A DNA stretch of 64,000 bases from Paenibacillus sp. XY044 (GCF_002257645.1 NZ_NQMO01000007.1:248001-312000), one strand, 5' to 3'; numbered from the stretch's first letter, positions 23,938 to 33,917 are shown. The notes: generated by a model not told the origin, from the sequence alone. Numbers and translations: made by a program.

Positions 23938-26268
23938 TCATCGTGAGGAATTGCTTAAGGCTGGACAGTATTGGAAGTCCTCTCCCGCTCCCACCATGCA
24001 TAAAATCGACTCTTCCCGATACCGCAGCGTACATGCTGATCCGTTCAACGAACGTACGGCCGCCGATTTCAGCAAGCCGTCCGCCCAGACCATGTCGACT
24101 TCGAAACCGCCTCGTGCCCGCAGGCCCGTCACGGAGCCTTCCGACCACTGAATGGGAAGCGCCGGCAGCAAATCGATCTGATATTCTGCTTGATCTCCCT
24201 TATATCGGGCACGGCTTTGAAGCAGCATTTCCGCGATACCGGCGGATCCTCCAAAATTCGCGTCCACCTGCATAGGAAAAGGTTGCCGCTGATTCATCAT
24301 GTTCGGGTTCGTCGATTCCGCCAACAGGTCGACGATGTGTTCGCGCGCCCTTTGCCCGTCGCGAAGATGCGCGTACAGCCCGGAACGCCATGCCGCCGGC
24401 CAGTTATGGGTTCGTCCGCTGTTGCGAAGTTCGAGGCTGTTCCTCACCGCAGCGAAAAGCTCAGGTGTATCTACTTCGTTAATCTGATTGCCGGGATACA
24501 GCCCATACAGATGGGATACATGCCCGTTATGATCGCTGGGACGATCCCAATCCTCCAACCATTCCTGCAATTGCCCGTACCGGCCGATCTGCATCGGTGG
24601 CAGCCGGTCGAGCGCGTCCTTAACCTCGTCCTTGAACGCGGCGTCTTCCCGCAAAAGGTCACTTGCAATCAAGACGCGTTCGAATAAGTCGCGGATCAAC
24701 TGAAGATCCATCGTGCAGGCATAGGAGAGAAAGCGTCTGCGCTTCTGCGCGTCGATATAGGCGTTCTCCGGCGAATAGGACGGCACGGTGATCAGCATGC
24801 CTGGATATTTATGTCCAGCCGGCGCCCCCACGAGAAAATCCAGGATGAACCTCGCCGCTTCCTTCATAGCGGGATAAACCCGCTCTCTTAGAAAGCTCGC
24901 GTCGGGCTTGTATTCATAGTGATCCCACAAATGCTGCACCAACCACACGCCGCCCATAGGCCAGATACCCGCATGAATATCGACTGGCGCGGCCCCGCGC
25001 CATAAATCCGCATTGTGATGGACGACGAAGCCCCGCGCGCCGTAATAAAGCTCGGCGGTACGTGCCCCGGTTACTCGAAGATCGTCGATCAGATCGAACA
25101 GCGGGTAGTGGCATTCCGGCAAATTCCCGACTTCGGCCGGCCAATAATTCATCTGGGTATTGATGTTGATCGTCCACTTGCTGCCCCATGCCGGCCATTC
25201 ATCTTCGTTCCAGATCCCTTGCAGGTTGGCCGGTTGACCGCCAGGCCTGGATGAGGCGATCAGCAAATAGCGTCCGAACTGAAAATATATAGCCGCCAGC
25301 TCCGCATCTTCCGTCCGGCGCACGGATCGGATGCGTTGGTCTGTCGGCATGCGGTCCATGGAGCTATCGCGCTGTCCTAAAGTCAACGACACGCGATTGA
25401 ACAAGGCCGCATAATCTTCGACATGTTCGTTCAATACATCCTCGTAGGGCCGACCGGCAATGCCGGCGATATACTGCCGGTTTCTCTCGGTCGGATCCGC
25501 CCTGATATCCTGGTAGTTCACGAATCCTGTCGCTCCCGAGAACACGAACGTCACCGTATCCGCGTTCGCGACCTTGAGTCCGCTGCCATCGGCGATGCAC
25601 TGTCCTCCATCGCAAAAAGCCGTGAGACTTCCTTCGAACGACAACCCCGGCCCTTCCCAATCAGCGATCCAGTGTTTGGTGAAGTCGGCGGACTTGCGCG
25701 TGCCCGTACGCCCGACAAGCCGATACGTCCTGTTCCCGTCCGTATGAACGGAGGTATCCGGATGGACGCTGGTCAACGAGGCATTCACGGACACGCTTCC
25801 CTGCGCATTGCTCGTGATCCGGATGACCATGCATCCACCGGGGTGGGAGCAGAAGACTTCGCGCGTATAATTGACCCCATTCAATTCGTAGCGTACGGTC
25901 GCCACCGCTCTCTCCAGGTCCAATTCGCGGTAGTAATTCTCCGCCTCGCCATGCTCCGGAAATTCCATCCATAGATCGCAGAATGGGATGAACGCCTGCA
26001 TACAGAACGGATCGCTCCTCATATGCTTCAAGAACCATTCTTCGGCTTCCTCCACCCGGTCGGCGAAGATCAAGTCCCTGACTTCCTGCAAATGCTTTCC
26101 GGCGTCCGGCCGGTTGTAATCATGCGGACCACCAGACCATAACGTCTCCTCATTAATCTGGATTCTTTCTTTCTCTACACCCCCGAACACCATCGCTCCA
26201 ATCCGTCCATTGCCGATCGTCAACGCTTCTTGCCATGATGTGCCAGGCGATTCATACCAAAGCTTCAA
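23938..26268 (-). CDS. Glycoside hydrolase family 95-like alpha-L-fucosidase/galactosidase
   Basis: About 776 residues. The N-terminus K-L-W-Y-E-S-P-G-T-S-W-Q-E-A-L-T-I-G-N-G-R-I-G-A-M-V-F and N-E-E-T-L-W-S-G-G-P are the family's start block; W-N-E-D-E-W-P-A-W-G-S-K-W-T-I-N-I-N-T-Q-M-N-Y-W belongs to the catalytic (alpha/alpha) barrel. GH95 enzymes remove alpha-1,2-fucose or alpha-galactose with inversion. The start is probably the TTG at 26268 (AGAGGTGA 7 bases before); an ATG at 26286 is the alternative. No signal peptide, so intracellular. It is fed by the ABC system at 30099-33645 in the same operon. Confidence 0.9.
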   Translation of the reverse strand: MKLWYESPGTSWQEALTIGNGRIGAMVFGGVEKERIQINEETLWSGGPHDYNRPDAGKHLQEVRDLIFADRVEEAEEWFLKHMRSDPFCMQAFIPFCDLWMEFPEHGEAENYYRELDLERAVATVRYELNGVNYTREVFCSHPGGCMVIRITSNAQGSVSVNASLTSVHPDTSVHTDGNRTYRLVGRTGTRKSADFTKHWIADWEGPGLSFEGSLTAFCDGGQCIADGSGLKVANADTVTFVFSGATGFVNYQDIRADPTERNRQYIAGIAGRPYEDVLNEHVEDYAALFNRVSLTLGQRDSSMDRMPTDQRIRSVRRTEDAELAAIYFQFGRYLLIASSRPGGQPANLQGIWNEDEWPAWGSKWTININTQMNYWPAEVGNLPECHYPLFDLIDDLRVTGARTAELYYGARGFVVHHNADLWRGAAPVDIHAGIWPMGGVWLVQHLWDHYEYKPDASFLRERVYPAMKEAARFILDFLVGAPAGHKYPGMLITVPSYSPENAYIDAQKRRRFLSYACTMDLQLIRDLFERVLIASDLLREDAAFKDEVKDALDRLPPMQIGRYGQLQEWLEDWDRPSDHNGHVSHLYGLYPGNQINEVDTPELFAAVRNSLELRNSGRTHNWPAAWRSGLYAHLRDGQRAREHIVDLLAESTNPNMMNQRQPFPMQVDANFGGSAGIAEMLLQSRARYKGDQAEYQIDLLPALPIQWSEGSVTGLRARGGFEVDMVWADGLLKSAAVRSLNGSACTLRYREESILCMVGAGEDFQYCPALSNSSR

Positions 26269-26321
26269 GTTAAGTTCACCTCTCATTATTAAAATGCTTC
26301 CAATCGTTCATTCCAGTTGCG

Positions 26322-27473
26322 TCAGTCTTCCCAGACGCTGGCGTATGCATAATTTCGAATCGTGCCATGCCAGCGATACCAAGGTGAGCCGCCCTCCTGC
26401 TGGGCATAGAACAGTGTCAATTCTTCCTCCGGATCAATGACAACATAGCAACCGCGGGCGCCATCCCAACCGAACTCGCCATTTTGGCTCAAAGAATTGT
26501 TTTCCTCCCTGTCCACAAGTGTCCGTACGCCGAGAGCGTAACTATATCCGCTCTTGCTCACTCCGCCGAATTTGGCGAAATCCTGCTGTGCCTCTTGGCT
26601 CAAACGCCGTTTCCTCATCTCATTGACCGTCTCTTTTCTCAGGATACGTTCGCCGTTCGGTGCCAGCCCATAATTGCACAGAGTCTCGGCTAGCAAGATA
26701 TAATCGGGTACGGTAGAGAAGAGTCCGCCCCCGCCGCTCTCGTAAGCCCTGCCTGGCTGGAGCCTGAATGTCTCTCCGATGCTCTCGGCGGTGTGCGTCT
26801 TTCCGTTAAAGTTGTTGTACAGCTTGCAGAAACGCTTTTCGTCCTTCATAACAAAAGAAGTATCACGCATACCGATCCTGTCAAAAATGTTCTCCTTTAA
26901 ATAAGTCCCGAACGTCTTGCCCGATAGCACCTCGATTAATGCGCCTAACACATCGTGGCAAGCGCCGTATTTGAAATGGGTGCCCGGTTCGAAAATTAAC
27001 GGCTCCTTGGCAAGAGCTTTGATGACATCCAACGTTCTGCCTTCCCCGCCCGATGCCTTGATCACTTTGTCGGTCTCTTCGGTATCTCGTCGGTCGATCC
27101 CCGCGGTCATGCTGAATAGATGCTCGATCGTGATGTGGTTCTGTGCGGAACGCAATTCCTCCGACCCGTCCTTCCGAATATGCCGTACGACCATGTCCTT
27201 GTATTCGGGAATATATTCATGCAGCGGGTCGCTAAGCCTGAACAATCCAGCCTCAAACAATTGCAAGAGCGCCGTACAGGTAATAACCTTGGTGGCCGAA
27301 TAAAGCCGGAAGATCGAATCCGGCCCGAATTTGATTTGATTCTCCACATCGGAGAATCCCGCATAATGCTCGAAGACAGGCTTGTGCTTGTAATACACGG
27401 CCATTCCCACGCCGGGAATGTTTTTCTCCGTGTAAAAGCTGTTGAGGTAGTCCTTCAGTTTCGAGAAGTTCAT
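26322..27473 (-). CDS. Serine hydrolase (beta-lactamase/class C-like)
   Basis: 383 residues with the class-C/esterase fold. The active-site S-x-x-K is S59-A-T-K62. In the second motif, family Y-[SA]-N is replaced by Y169-G-A, which is unusual and may change specificity. No signal peptide was seen, arguing against a periplasm-like beta-lactamase. The ATG at 27473 is preferred over GTG at 27485 because the latter lies inside GGAGGGTG. It lies between the response regulator and GH95, so an esterase acting on the fucoside or its acetylated form is likely. Confidence 0.85.
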   Translation of the reverse strand: MNFSKLKDYLNSFYTEKNIPGVGMAVYYKHKPVFEHYAGFSDVENQIKFGPDSIFRLYSATKVITCTALLQLFEAGLFRLSDPLHEYIPEYKDMVVRHIRKDGSEELRSAQNHITIEHLFSMTAGIDRRDTEETDKVIKASGGEGRTLDVIKALAKEPLIFEPGTHFKYGACHDVLGALIEVLSGKTFGTYLKENIFDRIGMRDTSFVMKDEKRFCKLYNNFNGKTHTAESIGETFRLQPGRAYESGGGGLFSTVPDYILLAETLCNYGLAPNGERILRKETVNEMRKRRLSQEAQQDFAKFGGVSKSGYSYALGVRTLVDREENNSLSQNGEFGWDGARGCYVVIDPEEELTLFYAQQEGGSPWYRWHGTIRNYAYASVWED

Positions 27474-27514
27474 TCTAATCCTCACCCTCCATTCAAAATA
27501 TCGCGCCTCATGCC

Positions 27515-28228
27515 TCAGTTGGACCGTGTAGCATTCTCCCTGTAGAGTCCCGGTGTCATCCCTATGTAACGCTTGAATATTTTCAGGAAATACTGCGGAC
27601 TTTCATAACCAACCTGTTGTCCGACGAGATGGACGGATAGATGCCGATCTTGTTCCAATAGTTCCCTGGCTTTCTCGATCCGAACGGAATTCAGGTAATG
27701 AATAAACGTAATGTCGAGCTCTTTGCGGAACAAGTTGCTGATGTAATTCGGATGAAGCCCTGTATAACCGGCTAGATCGTCGAGCGAAAGCGGGTTGCTG
27801 TAATGCCGGTTAATATAATCCACGATTTTATCCATGTGCCCGATGTGCTCCAGAGGCCCGTTGATGTCCGTAAAAATGGTTGTTAAAATCTTCATAATTT
27901 CATCTTGATTGATTGGTTTAAGCAAATATTCAACGACCTTCGCCCGGATGGCTTTGCGCGCATACTCGAACTCGTCATAGCCCGTTAAGATGACAAATCG
28001 ATCGCAGTAACCTGCTTTCCTCGTTTCCTCGATCAACTCAAAACCATCCTTTTCCGGCATATCCAGGTCGGTGATCACGACGTCCGGATGGAAGCCGGGC
28101 ATCTTATCAAGCGCCTCGAATGCATCTTTCGCTTCCATGATCTGCGTAAAGCCCGTCGATGCTTCCTTGATCATCTTCGTAAGTCCTTCCAAGATATAAG
28201 GTTCGTCGTCGACAATCATCAACTTCAT
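27515..28228 (-). CDS. AraC-type response regulator (YesN-like)
   Basis: 237 residues. An N-terminal receiver domain (phosphoacceptor D54 in V-I-T-D-L-D-M-P; acidic D7-D8) is followed by an AraC-type double helix-turn-helix ending Y-I-G-M-T-P-G-L-Y-R. It starts directly after the kinase stop, TGA then ATG, so the pair is coupled. This is the YesN arrangement that activates sugar uptake and glycosidase genes; the kinase senses the substrate outside the cell. Confidence 0.93.
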   Translation of the reverse strand: MKLMIVDDEPYILEGLTKMIKEASTGFTQIMEAKDAFEALDKMPGFHPDVVITDLDMPEKDGFELIEETRKAGYCDRFVILTGYDEFEYARKAIRAKVVEYLLKPINQDEIMKILTTIFTDINGPLEHIGHMDKIVDYINRHYSNPLSLDDLAGYTGLHPNYISNLFRKELDITFIHYLNSVRIEKARELLEQDRHLSVHLVGQQVGYESPQYFLKIFKRYIGMTPGLYRENATRSN

Positions 28229-29998
28229 TCAATCGACCTCATCCTTTTGCTTGTTCAAGAACACTCGGATCATGGTTCCTGTTCCCTTCGTACTGTCGAT
28301 CTCCAGCCGCGACCGACCGCCATAATAAGAATGGATTCGTTCCAACACGTTGCGTAGTCCGATGCTGCCGCGTTCCCCCAGCATGGAATCCTCGAAGGGG
28401 CCTCTCAGCCTTATGCGTAATTCATTCAGCATGGATTCCTCTATCCCTCCTCCGTTATCTTCAATCGTGATGATATAAAACTCCTCGTCCTCCGATACGG
28501 CGACGTTAATCCAAGTCGGGCGACGCACCTTCGACACTCCGTGAACGATGCAGTTCTCGACGACCGGCTGCAGAATGAATCGAGGGCATTTGACGTTCTC
28601 GGCGATCCACGTCCCTTCGATCTTGTACTGGAGACGATCTTTCATGCGAATCCGGTGAATGTCCAGATAGCTGCCCACCATCTCGAGTTCTTGACTTAAC
28701 TTCGTTTCGCTGGATGTGGGGGACAAGCTATACCGCATCAATTGACCGAAGGAATACGCGATCTCTGCCACTTCCGGCACGTTCTTGGCCACCGCCATCA
28801 TGCGGATGGTCTCCAGTGTGTTATACAGAAAATGCGGCCTTACCTGCGCTTGAAGCGCTCTGAAAGCCGCTTCTTTGCGAAGCGCCTCCGCGCGGTGGAC
28901 GTTCTCGATCAATTCTTCGATCCGTTTGACCATCGCATTATAAGAAGCGGTCAAGAAACCAATTTCGTCCATGTCGCCTGGCTTGGGATACATCTTCAAA
29001 TTGTTGTTCCCGACCGTGCGCATATGTCTTGCAAGTTGGGACGTTCTTTTGGCAATCGAAGAAGCCAGCATAAAATACGCGAATGATAGTCCCAGAAGCA
29101 ATAGAATGATCATAGCGGCCAAATAAGCTTCCTTCGTCTTGATGTCCCGGAACATTTCGTTTTTCTTCCCGAATGCCACAACTTCAAGGCCAAGACTTTC
29201 GAGATCCAGGCGGTCGAAGATTGCCGATCTTCCGGGGTGACGAGGGAGCGTGACCCCAGCCGCAACCTTGGTGCCGGCTGCGTTTGCACCGGAATTGGCA
29301 ACAGGCTGCACGAATTCTCCCTGCTGATTCTGCAGATAGACCTCCCAGCTTGAATCTGCCCGGAGCGTATTCATAAAATTCTGAAGGACTTTTGCCGAGA
29401 CGGTGATCTCCATAATCCCAAGCTGATCGGTGTAATTTCGGTCATATAATACTTGGTAATAACAGAGTGCGGTCAAATCCATCCCGTCCATTTGATTGAT
29501 CCAGATCCCTTGGTCTGGCTTGAGCTTGCTGATTGCTTCCCGTATATCGGGTTCAAGATCGCTTGCGTCAACGATCTGATTCGGAATATGAAGCACATTC
29601 GATTTGAATTTGTAGAGGATAATGTTTGAAATTCTGGAATCCCCCGTTACCAAATACTCGACTTGCGGATAGATATAGGACAAATAGTTAAACACACTTT
29701 CGGCGTCCGTGTTGTACTCACCGTCCAAATAATCGACGATAAACGGATTGGTTTGCACGAATTTGTACAACGATTCATAATGGGTCAGACTGACATTCAG
29801 ATTGTTGTAGGCTTGCTGCATCGTCTGCCGGTGGTTGATGGCGATTTTTTCTATAAGCATCCCGCTGATCTGATGATAATAATAGAAACCGAAAGCAATC
29901 ACCGGCAAACAAATGATGCAGATATAACTAATCATCATTTTCCTGACAATGCCGATACCTGTTAGTTTGCTTTTTATCGCTGCCAAGCTCCTTCTCAT
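28229..29998 (-). CDS. Sensor histidine kinase (YesM-like)
   Basis: 589 residues. Two membrane segments (about 22-40 and 292-312) bracket an extracellular sensor domain of about 250 residues. A HAMP-like linker follows, then the phosphorylated H389 in R-P-H-F-L-Y-N-T-L-E (HisKA_7 type) and an ATPase domain with N-C-I-V-H-G and D-N-G-G-G-I. This layout is typical of YesM/LytS-type kinases next to sugar operons. GGAGG precedes the ATG. It is encoded after the sugar-binding protein and just before its response regulator. Confidence 0.93.
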   Translation of the reverse strand: MRRSLAAIKSKLTGIGIVRKMMISYICIICLPVIAFGFYYYHQISGMLIEKIAINHRQTMQQAYNNLNVSLTHYESLYKFVQTNPFIVDYLDGEYNTDAESVFNYLSYIYPQVEYLVTGDSRISNIILYKFKSNVLHIPNQIVDASDLEPDIREAISKLKPDQGIWINQMDGMDLTALCYYQVLYDRNYTDQLGIMEITVSAKVLQNFMNTLRADSSWEVYLQNQQGEFVQPVANSGANAAGTKVAAGVTLPRHPGRSAIFDRLDLESLGLEVVAFGKKNEMFRDIKTKEAYLAAMIILLLLGLSFAYFMLASSIAKRTSQLARHMRTVGNNNLKMYPKPGDMDEIGFLTASYNAMVKRIEELIENVHRAEALRKEAAFRALQAQVRPHFLYNTLETIRMMAVAKNVPEVAEIAYSFGQLMRYSLSPTSSETKLSQELEMVGSYLDIHRIRMKDRLQYKIEGTWIAENVKCPRFILQPVVENCIVHGVSKVRRPTWINVAVSEDEEFYIITIEDNGGGIEESMLNELRIRLRGPFEDSMLGERGSIGLRNVLERIHSYYGGRSRLEIDSTKGTGTMIRVFLNKQKDEVD

Positions 29999-30098
29999 CC
30001 AGCGCCTCCAGTATTAATAAAGCGGTTTCATACATTATAGATCAGAAGGAAGGAATTTGGGACAAGGAATTGGGGGTTCAAAATTAGATTGATTCAAA

Positions 30099-31697
30099 TT
30101 ACTTCATCAATTTTTGTTTTTCTGCATACTGTTCCGATGCCCATTGCTCCAATTTGGCCATTCCAATTTGATTCGCCAATTTGATCATATCATTGTAAGC
30201 CTGAACGGCTTCCTCTTGGGTTTTGGCCAGAATGATCTTCGTCCGCCCGGTCTTGATCAAATCATCAAGTTTGGTTTTTATATTGGCGTATTCCGAATTA
30301 GCGGGAGGTTGAACCATTCCCAGTACAGGATCAAATTTTTTAATGTTTTTGATTTCAAGCAGCGCTTTTGTATTTTGCGACTCCGGTACATACCCGCGAA
30401 TGAATTCGTAGATGCCGTCCGAGTAGAAATAATACCACTTCAATCCTTGCGAACTTACATAGTCGTCATCAGTAGGATCATAGTTGAAGTCCGGATATCC
30501 GTCCTCGTTCATCTGCCAATCCTTACCTTCCTCGCCCCACATCATCAGTTTTTGGGTATCCGGTTGGGCCAAATACTGCAGGAATTTGATCGATTCCGCT
30601 GGATGCTTGTTGCTCTTCGTAATGAAAGTGCCGGCAAAACCGATACCGTCATCGATTATAGAGGCTTGCGGAGTCAAGGCTTCCGGCAGCATTTCCCACG
30701 TATACGGCTTACCGTCCTTCTTAGCCGCTACGTTGTTCATATCCGCCATGGAGACCGTGCCCATATGAGCAAAAGCTTTCCCGCTGTGGGCATAATCACC
30801 GGTAATATCGCTGTTGGTCATCGCAAAATTTTCCGGCAAAATCAGACCTTTGCTATACAACATATTAAAGAATTTGTAATACTCGAGCATATTCGGATCC
30901 GTAATATAAAAGTGCAGCTTACCGTCTTTCCCTACGTTCATTTCACTGCCGCCCACACTGACCCCGAACTGAACTTGGAAATATCCTTCCTGCCAGTTCG
31001 GATCCAGAACCAACGGAATCATATCGGGATATTTTGATTTCACTTGTTCCAAGATGTTGACAAAATCGTCGAGTGTTTTAATCGGCGGATTTCCTAATTG
31101 TTTCAAAATGTCGCTTCTTACGGCCAAACCTGGATTTCCATCACTACCGACCGCATATTTATTGTCTTCCCATTCTTGCGCGGTGGCGAATGAATTCAGA
31201 ACGGTGTAGATATTGCCGTCCGATGCTGTGTTGATTGCTTTTCGGATCGGATCTATTTCGAAATCCGGAGCATACTTCGGAATCAATTCATTCCATGCAT
31301 ACGACAGATTCGGATCTGACATTCGAATCCCATTTTGTCCCCCGGTAAAGACCAGGTCGGGCAAGTCGCCCGAGGCGATCATGGTAGACAGCTGCGTAGC
31401 GTCAGCCGCAACCGTAATATCCAATTTAATTCCTGTCTTCTGGGTGAGGGCATCAGCAATAGGTCCTTTCCATTCTTTGACCGGATACCACGGATAATCA
31501 ATAAACATCTTGAGCGTGAGCGGGTTTTGGGCCGTGGGCGTCGAATCTTCGGTTTTCGTACTTATACTGCCGCCGTCCCCTGTACCTGAGGCATTGCCGT
31601 CGCTGCCACTGCCCTTCGTGCAACCTGCCAGCATGACAAGAACCAGCAATACGGATAACGAGATTGCCGCCAACTTTCTTGGTTCAACCATTCGCAT
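30099..31697 (-). CDS. Sugar ABC transporter substrate-binding lipoprotein
   Basis: 532 residues; lipobox L-A-G-C near residue 25. The block E-E-G-K-D-W-Q-M-N corresponds to the sequence seen in the two sister binders of this window. GGAGGGGG precedes the ATG. It is the third gene of the operon after the two permeases, and is followed by the sensor kinase. It should capture the fucose- or galactose-containing sugar outside the cell, as its operon partners include a GH95 enzyme. Confidence 0.92.
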   Translation of the reverse strand: MRMVEPRKLAAISLSVLLVLVMLAGCTKGSGSDGNASGTGDGGSISTKTEDSTPTAQNPLTLKMFIDYPWYPVKEWKGPIADALTQKTGIKLDITVAADATQLSTMIASGDLPDLVFTGGQNGIRMSDPNLSYAWNELIPKYAPDFEIDPIRKAINTASDGNIYTVLNSFATAQEWEDNKYAVGSDGNPGLAVRSDILKQLGNPPIKTLDDFVNILEQVKSKYPDMIPLVLDPNWQEGYFQVQFGVSVGGSEMNVGKDGKLHFYITDPNMLEYYKFFNMLYSKGLILPENFAMTNSDITGDYAHSGKAFAHMGTVSMADMNNVAAKKDGKPYTWEMLPEALTPQASIIDDGIGFAGTFITKSNKHPAESIKFLQYLAQPDTQKLMMWGEEGKDWQMNEDGYPDFNYDPTDDDYVSSQGLKWYYFYSDGIYEFIRGYVPESQNTKALLEIKNIKKFDPVLGMVQPPANSEYANIKTKLDDLIKTGRTKIILAKTQEEAVQAYNDMIKLANQIGMAKLEQWASEQYAEKQKLMK

Positions 31698-31777
31698 TTG
31701 GGATCCCCCTCCTTAGAGATATACCTTTAGAAGTTTTTATTTAATTAAAGCCATTCACTTTCATAATCGAACGTTGG

Positions 31778-32653
31778 TTATTCCTTGACCGACCCCAACA
31801 TGATGCCTTGCACAAAATACTTCTGCAAAAACGGATACACGCACAAGATCGGCGCGATCGAGACGACGAGCGCCGTCAGTTGCAACGAGTACGATGTTAC
31901 GGTATTGGTTGCCCCTGCCGCGGCTGCGGATGCGGGAATCTGAGCGGTGTTGATAAGCTCAATCATTCGATAGGTCAGCGTCCGCAAGTCGTTGTTTTGC
32001 ACGAAATAGGCCGAGTCGAGCCAGGAATTCCATTGCCCCACTCCCAGGAATAAGGACATGGTCGCGAGCAGCGGCTTGGATACCGGAAAAACGATGCGCA
32101 TAAATATGGTCAGTTCTCCTGCTCCGTCGAGGTAGGCGGATTCCCGCACTTCCGACGGCAACTCCCGGAAGAACGATATGGCGATCAACAGGAAGAATGT
32201 GTTCAACATGGTCGGAATGACATAGACCCAGAACGTGTTCAACAGGAACAAGGAGCGAAGCACCACGTAATACGGAATTAACCCGCCGGAGAAATACATG
32301 GCGATGATTACGAGCGTAAAATACAACTTGCCGAACACCAGATCTTTCGTCGACAGGCCATACGCGACCATCATTGTGAAGATGACTCCCAGTAAGGTAC
32401 CGACGACTGTTCGGGCAACCGTAACTACGAGCGCCATGGACCACTTGGAATCGGAAAAGAACTTGGCATAATTTTCCAACGTGACATGGTGCGGCCACCA
32501 ATACAAACCGCCAATCGCCGCATCCGTTCCCGCATTGAAGGACATCATGAAGACGTAATAGAACGGATAAGCCGTCGCGATGATGACGATAAGCAAGAGA
32601 AAGTAATTTGCAATGTCAAAGATCCAGTCCTCAGTAGTTCTCCTAGACAACAC
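31778..32653 (-). CDS. Sugar ABC transporter permease (YtcP/LplC type)
   Basis: About 291 residues, six predicted membrane segments; EAA-like loop R-E-S-A-Y-L-D-G-A-G...F-P, where the usual Leu-Pro is Phe-Pro. The C-terminal block V-Y-P-F-L-Q-K-Y-F-V-Q-G-I-M-L-G-S-V-K-E is typical. Start is taken as the GTG at 32653 because GAGGGGA lies 9 bases before it; an upstream frame would overlap the previous gene. Partner of the LplB-type permease 15 bases upstream. Confidence 0.9.
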   Translation of the reverse strand: MLSRRTTEDWIFDIANYFLLLIVIIATAYPFYYVFMMSFNAGTDAAIGGLYWWPHHVTLENYAKFFSDSKWSMALVVTVARTVVGTLLGVIFTMMVAYGLSTKDLVFGKLYFTLVIIAMYFSGGLIPYYVVLRSLFLLNTFWVYVIPTMLNTFFLLIAISFFRELPSEVRESAYLDGAGELTIFMRIVFPVSKPLLATMSLFLGVGQWNSWLDSAYFVQNNDLRTLTYRMIELINTAQIPASAAAAGATNTVTSYSLQLTALVVSIAPILCVYPFLQKYFVQGIMLGSVKE

Positions 32654-32667
32654 CTTGTTCACTCCCC

Positions 32668-33645
32668 TCAGAAGAGACTTGATCCCGACACTCGCTTGGC
32701 AATCCAATTACTGAGGAACACCAGCGTGACGGAGATGATGGATTGGAGCAAATCGATGGATGCGGCATAATCGAAACGCCCTTGGCTCAACCCGACCTTG
32801 AAAGCATAGGTTTGTACGATTTCCGAAGTCGAATTGTTGATGTCGTTGCCAAGCAAGAAGGACTGCTCGAAGTTGGACCCGACAAGACCGCCTCCAAGAA
32901 TATTACCGACGGTAAGAATCAATACCACAACGATCGTTCCCATGATGCCCGGTAAGGTAATGTGGCGAATGCGGGCTAATCGCCCAGCTCCGTCGATCTG
33001 GGCGGCTTCGTACAGCGAAGGATTTATGCCGGAGATGGCGGCAAGAAAAATGATCGCCCACCAGCCCATTTCCTTCCATGCCGCGCTTCCTACGGCGAGC
33101 CCCCAGAAGGAGTTCGGATTTGTCAGAATCGTCAGCGGCGCATCGATGATCCCTATCCCCATCAGAATGCGATTGACGATCCCCACCTCGGTTGAGAAGA
33201 ACGAATAGGTCAATCCGGCGACAACGACCCACGAGATAAAATGAGGTAAGTAACTCACCGTCTGGGCAACCCTCTTAAAAACCATGTTGCGAAGTTCCGT
33301 CAGCATAATCGCGAAAAGTATGGGCAGCGGAAACGTGAAGATGACTTTCAGCAGGCTGAGTACCAACGTATTTCGGACAATTTGACCGAAGCGGTAATCG
33401 GTCACCAACTCGTGAAAGTGCTGCAGCCCGGCCCACTGGCTTGTAAAGATCCCCTGAATGCCGGTCACGATCGAGTAGTGCTTGAAAGCCATCAAGATGC
33501 CGAACATTGGCGTATAAGCGAAGATAAGCAAATAGATAATGCCGATCAGCACAAATGCCTGTAGGGTGCGTTGTTTTTTAAATCGCTTCCAAACCCTTCC
33601 TGAATGATTCGTCAAGACGGCATCTTGCGTGTTTTTGTGAATCAT
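32668..33645 (-). CDS. Sugar ABC transporter permease (LplB/YteP type)
   Basis: 325 residues, six predicted membrane segments, EAA loop Y-E-A-A-Q-I-D-G-A-G...L-P. AAGGGGGGA precedes the ATG. It is the first gene of the 33.6-23.1 kb minus-strand run. A perfect match to the CcpA cre consensus lies 27 bases upstream, so the whole operon is probably under carbon catabolite repression. Confidence 0.92.
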   Translation of the reverse strand: MIHKNTQDAVLTNHSGRVWKRFKKQRTLQAFVLIGIIYLLIFAYTPMFGILMAFKHYSIVTGIQGIFTSQWAGLQHFHELVTDYRFGQIVRNTLVLSLLKVIFTFPLPILFAIMLTELRNMVFKRVAQTVSYLPHFISWVVVAGLTYSFFSTEVGIVNRILMGIGIIDAPLTILTNPNSFWGLAVGSAAWKEMGWWAIIFLAAISGINPSLYEAAQIDGAGRLARIRHITLPGIMGTIVVVLILTVGNILGGGLVGSNFEQSFLLGNDINNSTSEIVQTYAFKVGLSQGRFDYAASIDLLQSIISVTLVFLSNWIAKRVSGSSLF

Positions 33646-33671
33646 CTTATCCCCCCTTCCTCTGCCTTTAT

Positions 33672-33685
33672 TGTAAGCGCTGTCA
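33672..33685. promoter_or_regulatory. cre site upstream of the GH95 operon
   Basis: TGTAAGCGCTGTCA fits the CcpA consensus TGWAANCGNTNWCA at all 14 positions. It lies 27 bases before the first permease start, a place where CcpA would block transcription. Confidence 0.75.
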
Positions 33686-33749
33686 ATGCGGACACGATAG
33701 ACAACAATCTAAAGAAAGCATTGTCAATTCTTAAGAAGGACAAAACAAC

Positions 33750-33783
33750 AAAAAAACGCACCCGCCAAAATAGAGGCGAGTAC
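33750..33783 (-). terminator. Terminator of the 33918 gene
   Basis: On the minus strand the stem CTCGCC...GGCGGG is followed by GTGCGTTTTTTT. It ends the transcript of the small gene upstream and insulates the sugar operon. Confidence 0.7.
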
Positions 33784-33917
33784 GATAGCGACCGCTTTTT
33801 TTCTAGAGAAAATAGGGTTCGTTTCATCTTGGTTTAGCGCCGCAAGGCAGCTACCAACGGGTAACAGAAGCAAGATTTGATCCGGCAGCCATCAAGTAAC
33901 GGGCCGATTCTTGCTCG

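Noticed and set aside
23846..24148. N-terminal extension of the alpha/beta hydrolase
   Set aside because: It overlaps the 3' end of GH95, lacks a ribosome site and reads as non-homologous sequence; the ATG at 23845 has a site.
30114..31037. Open frame of 307 codons on the plus strand
   Set aside because: Antisense to the sugar-binding lipoprotein gene, with unlikely composition and no start site.
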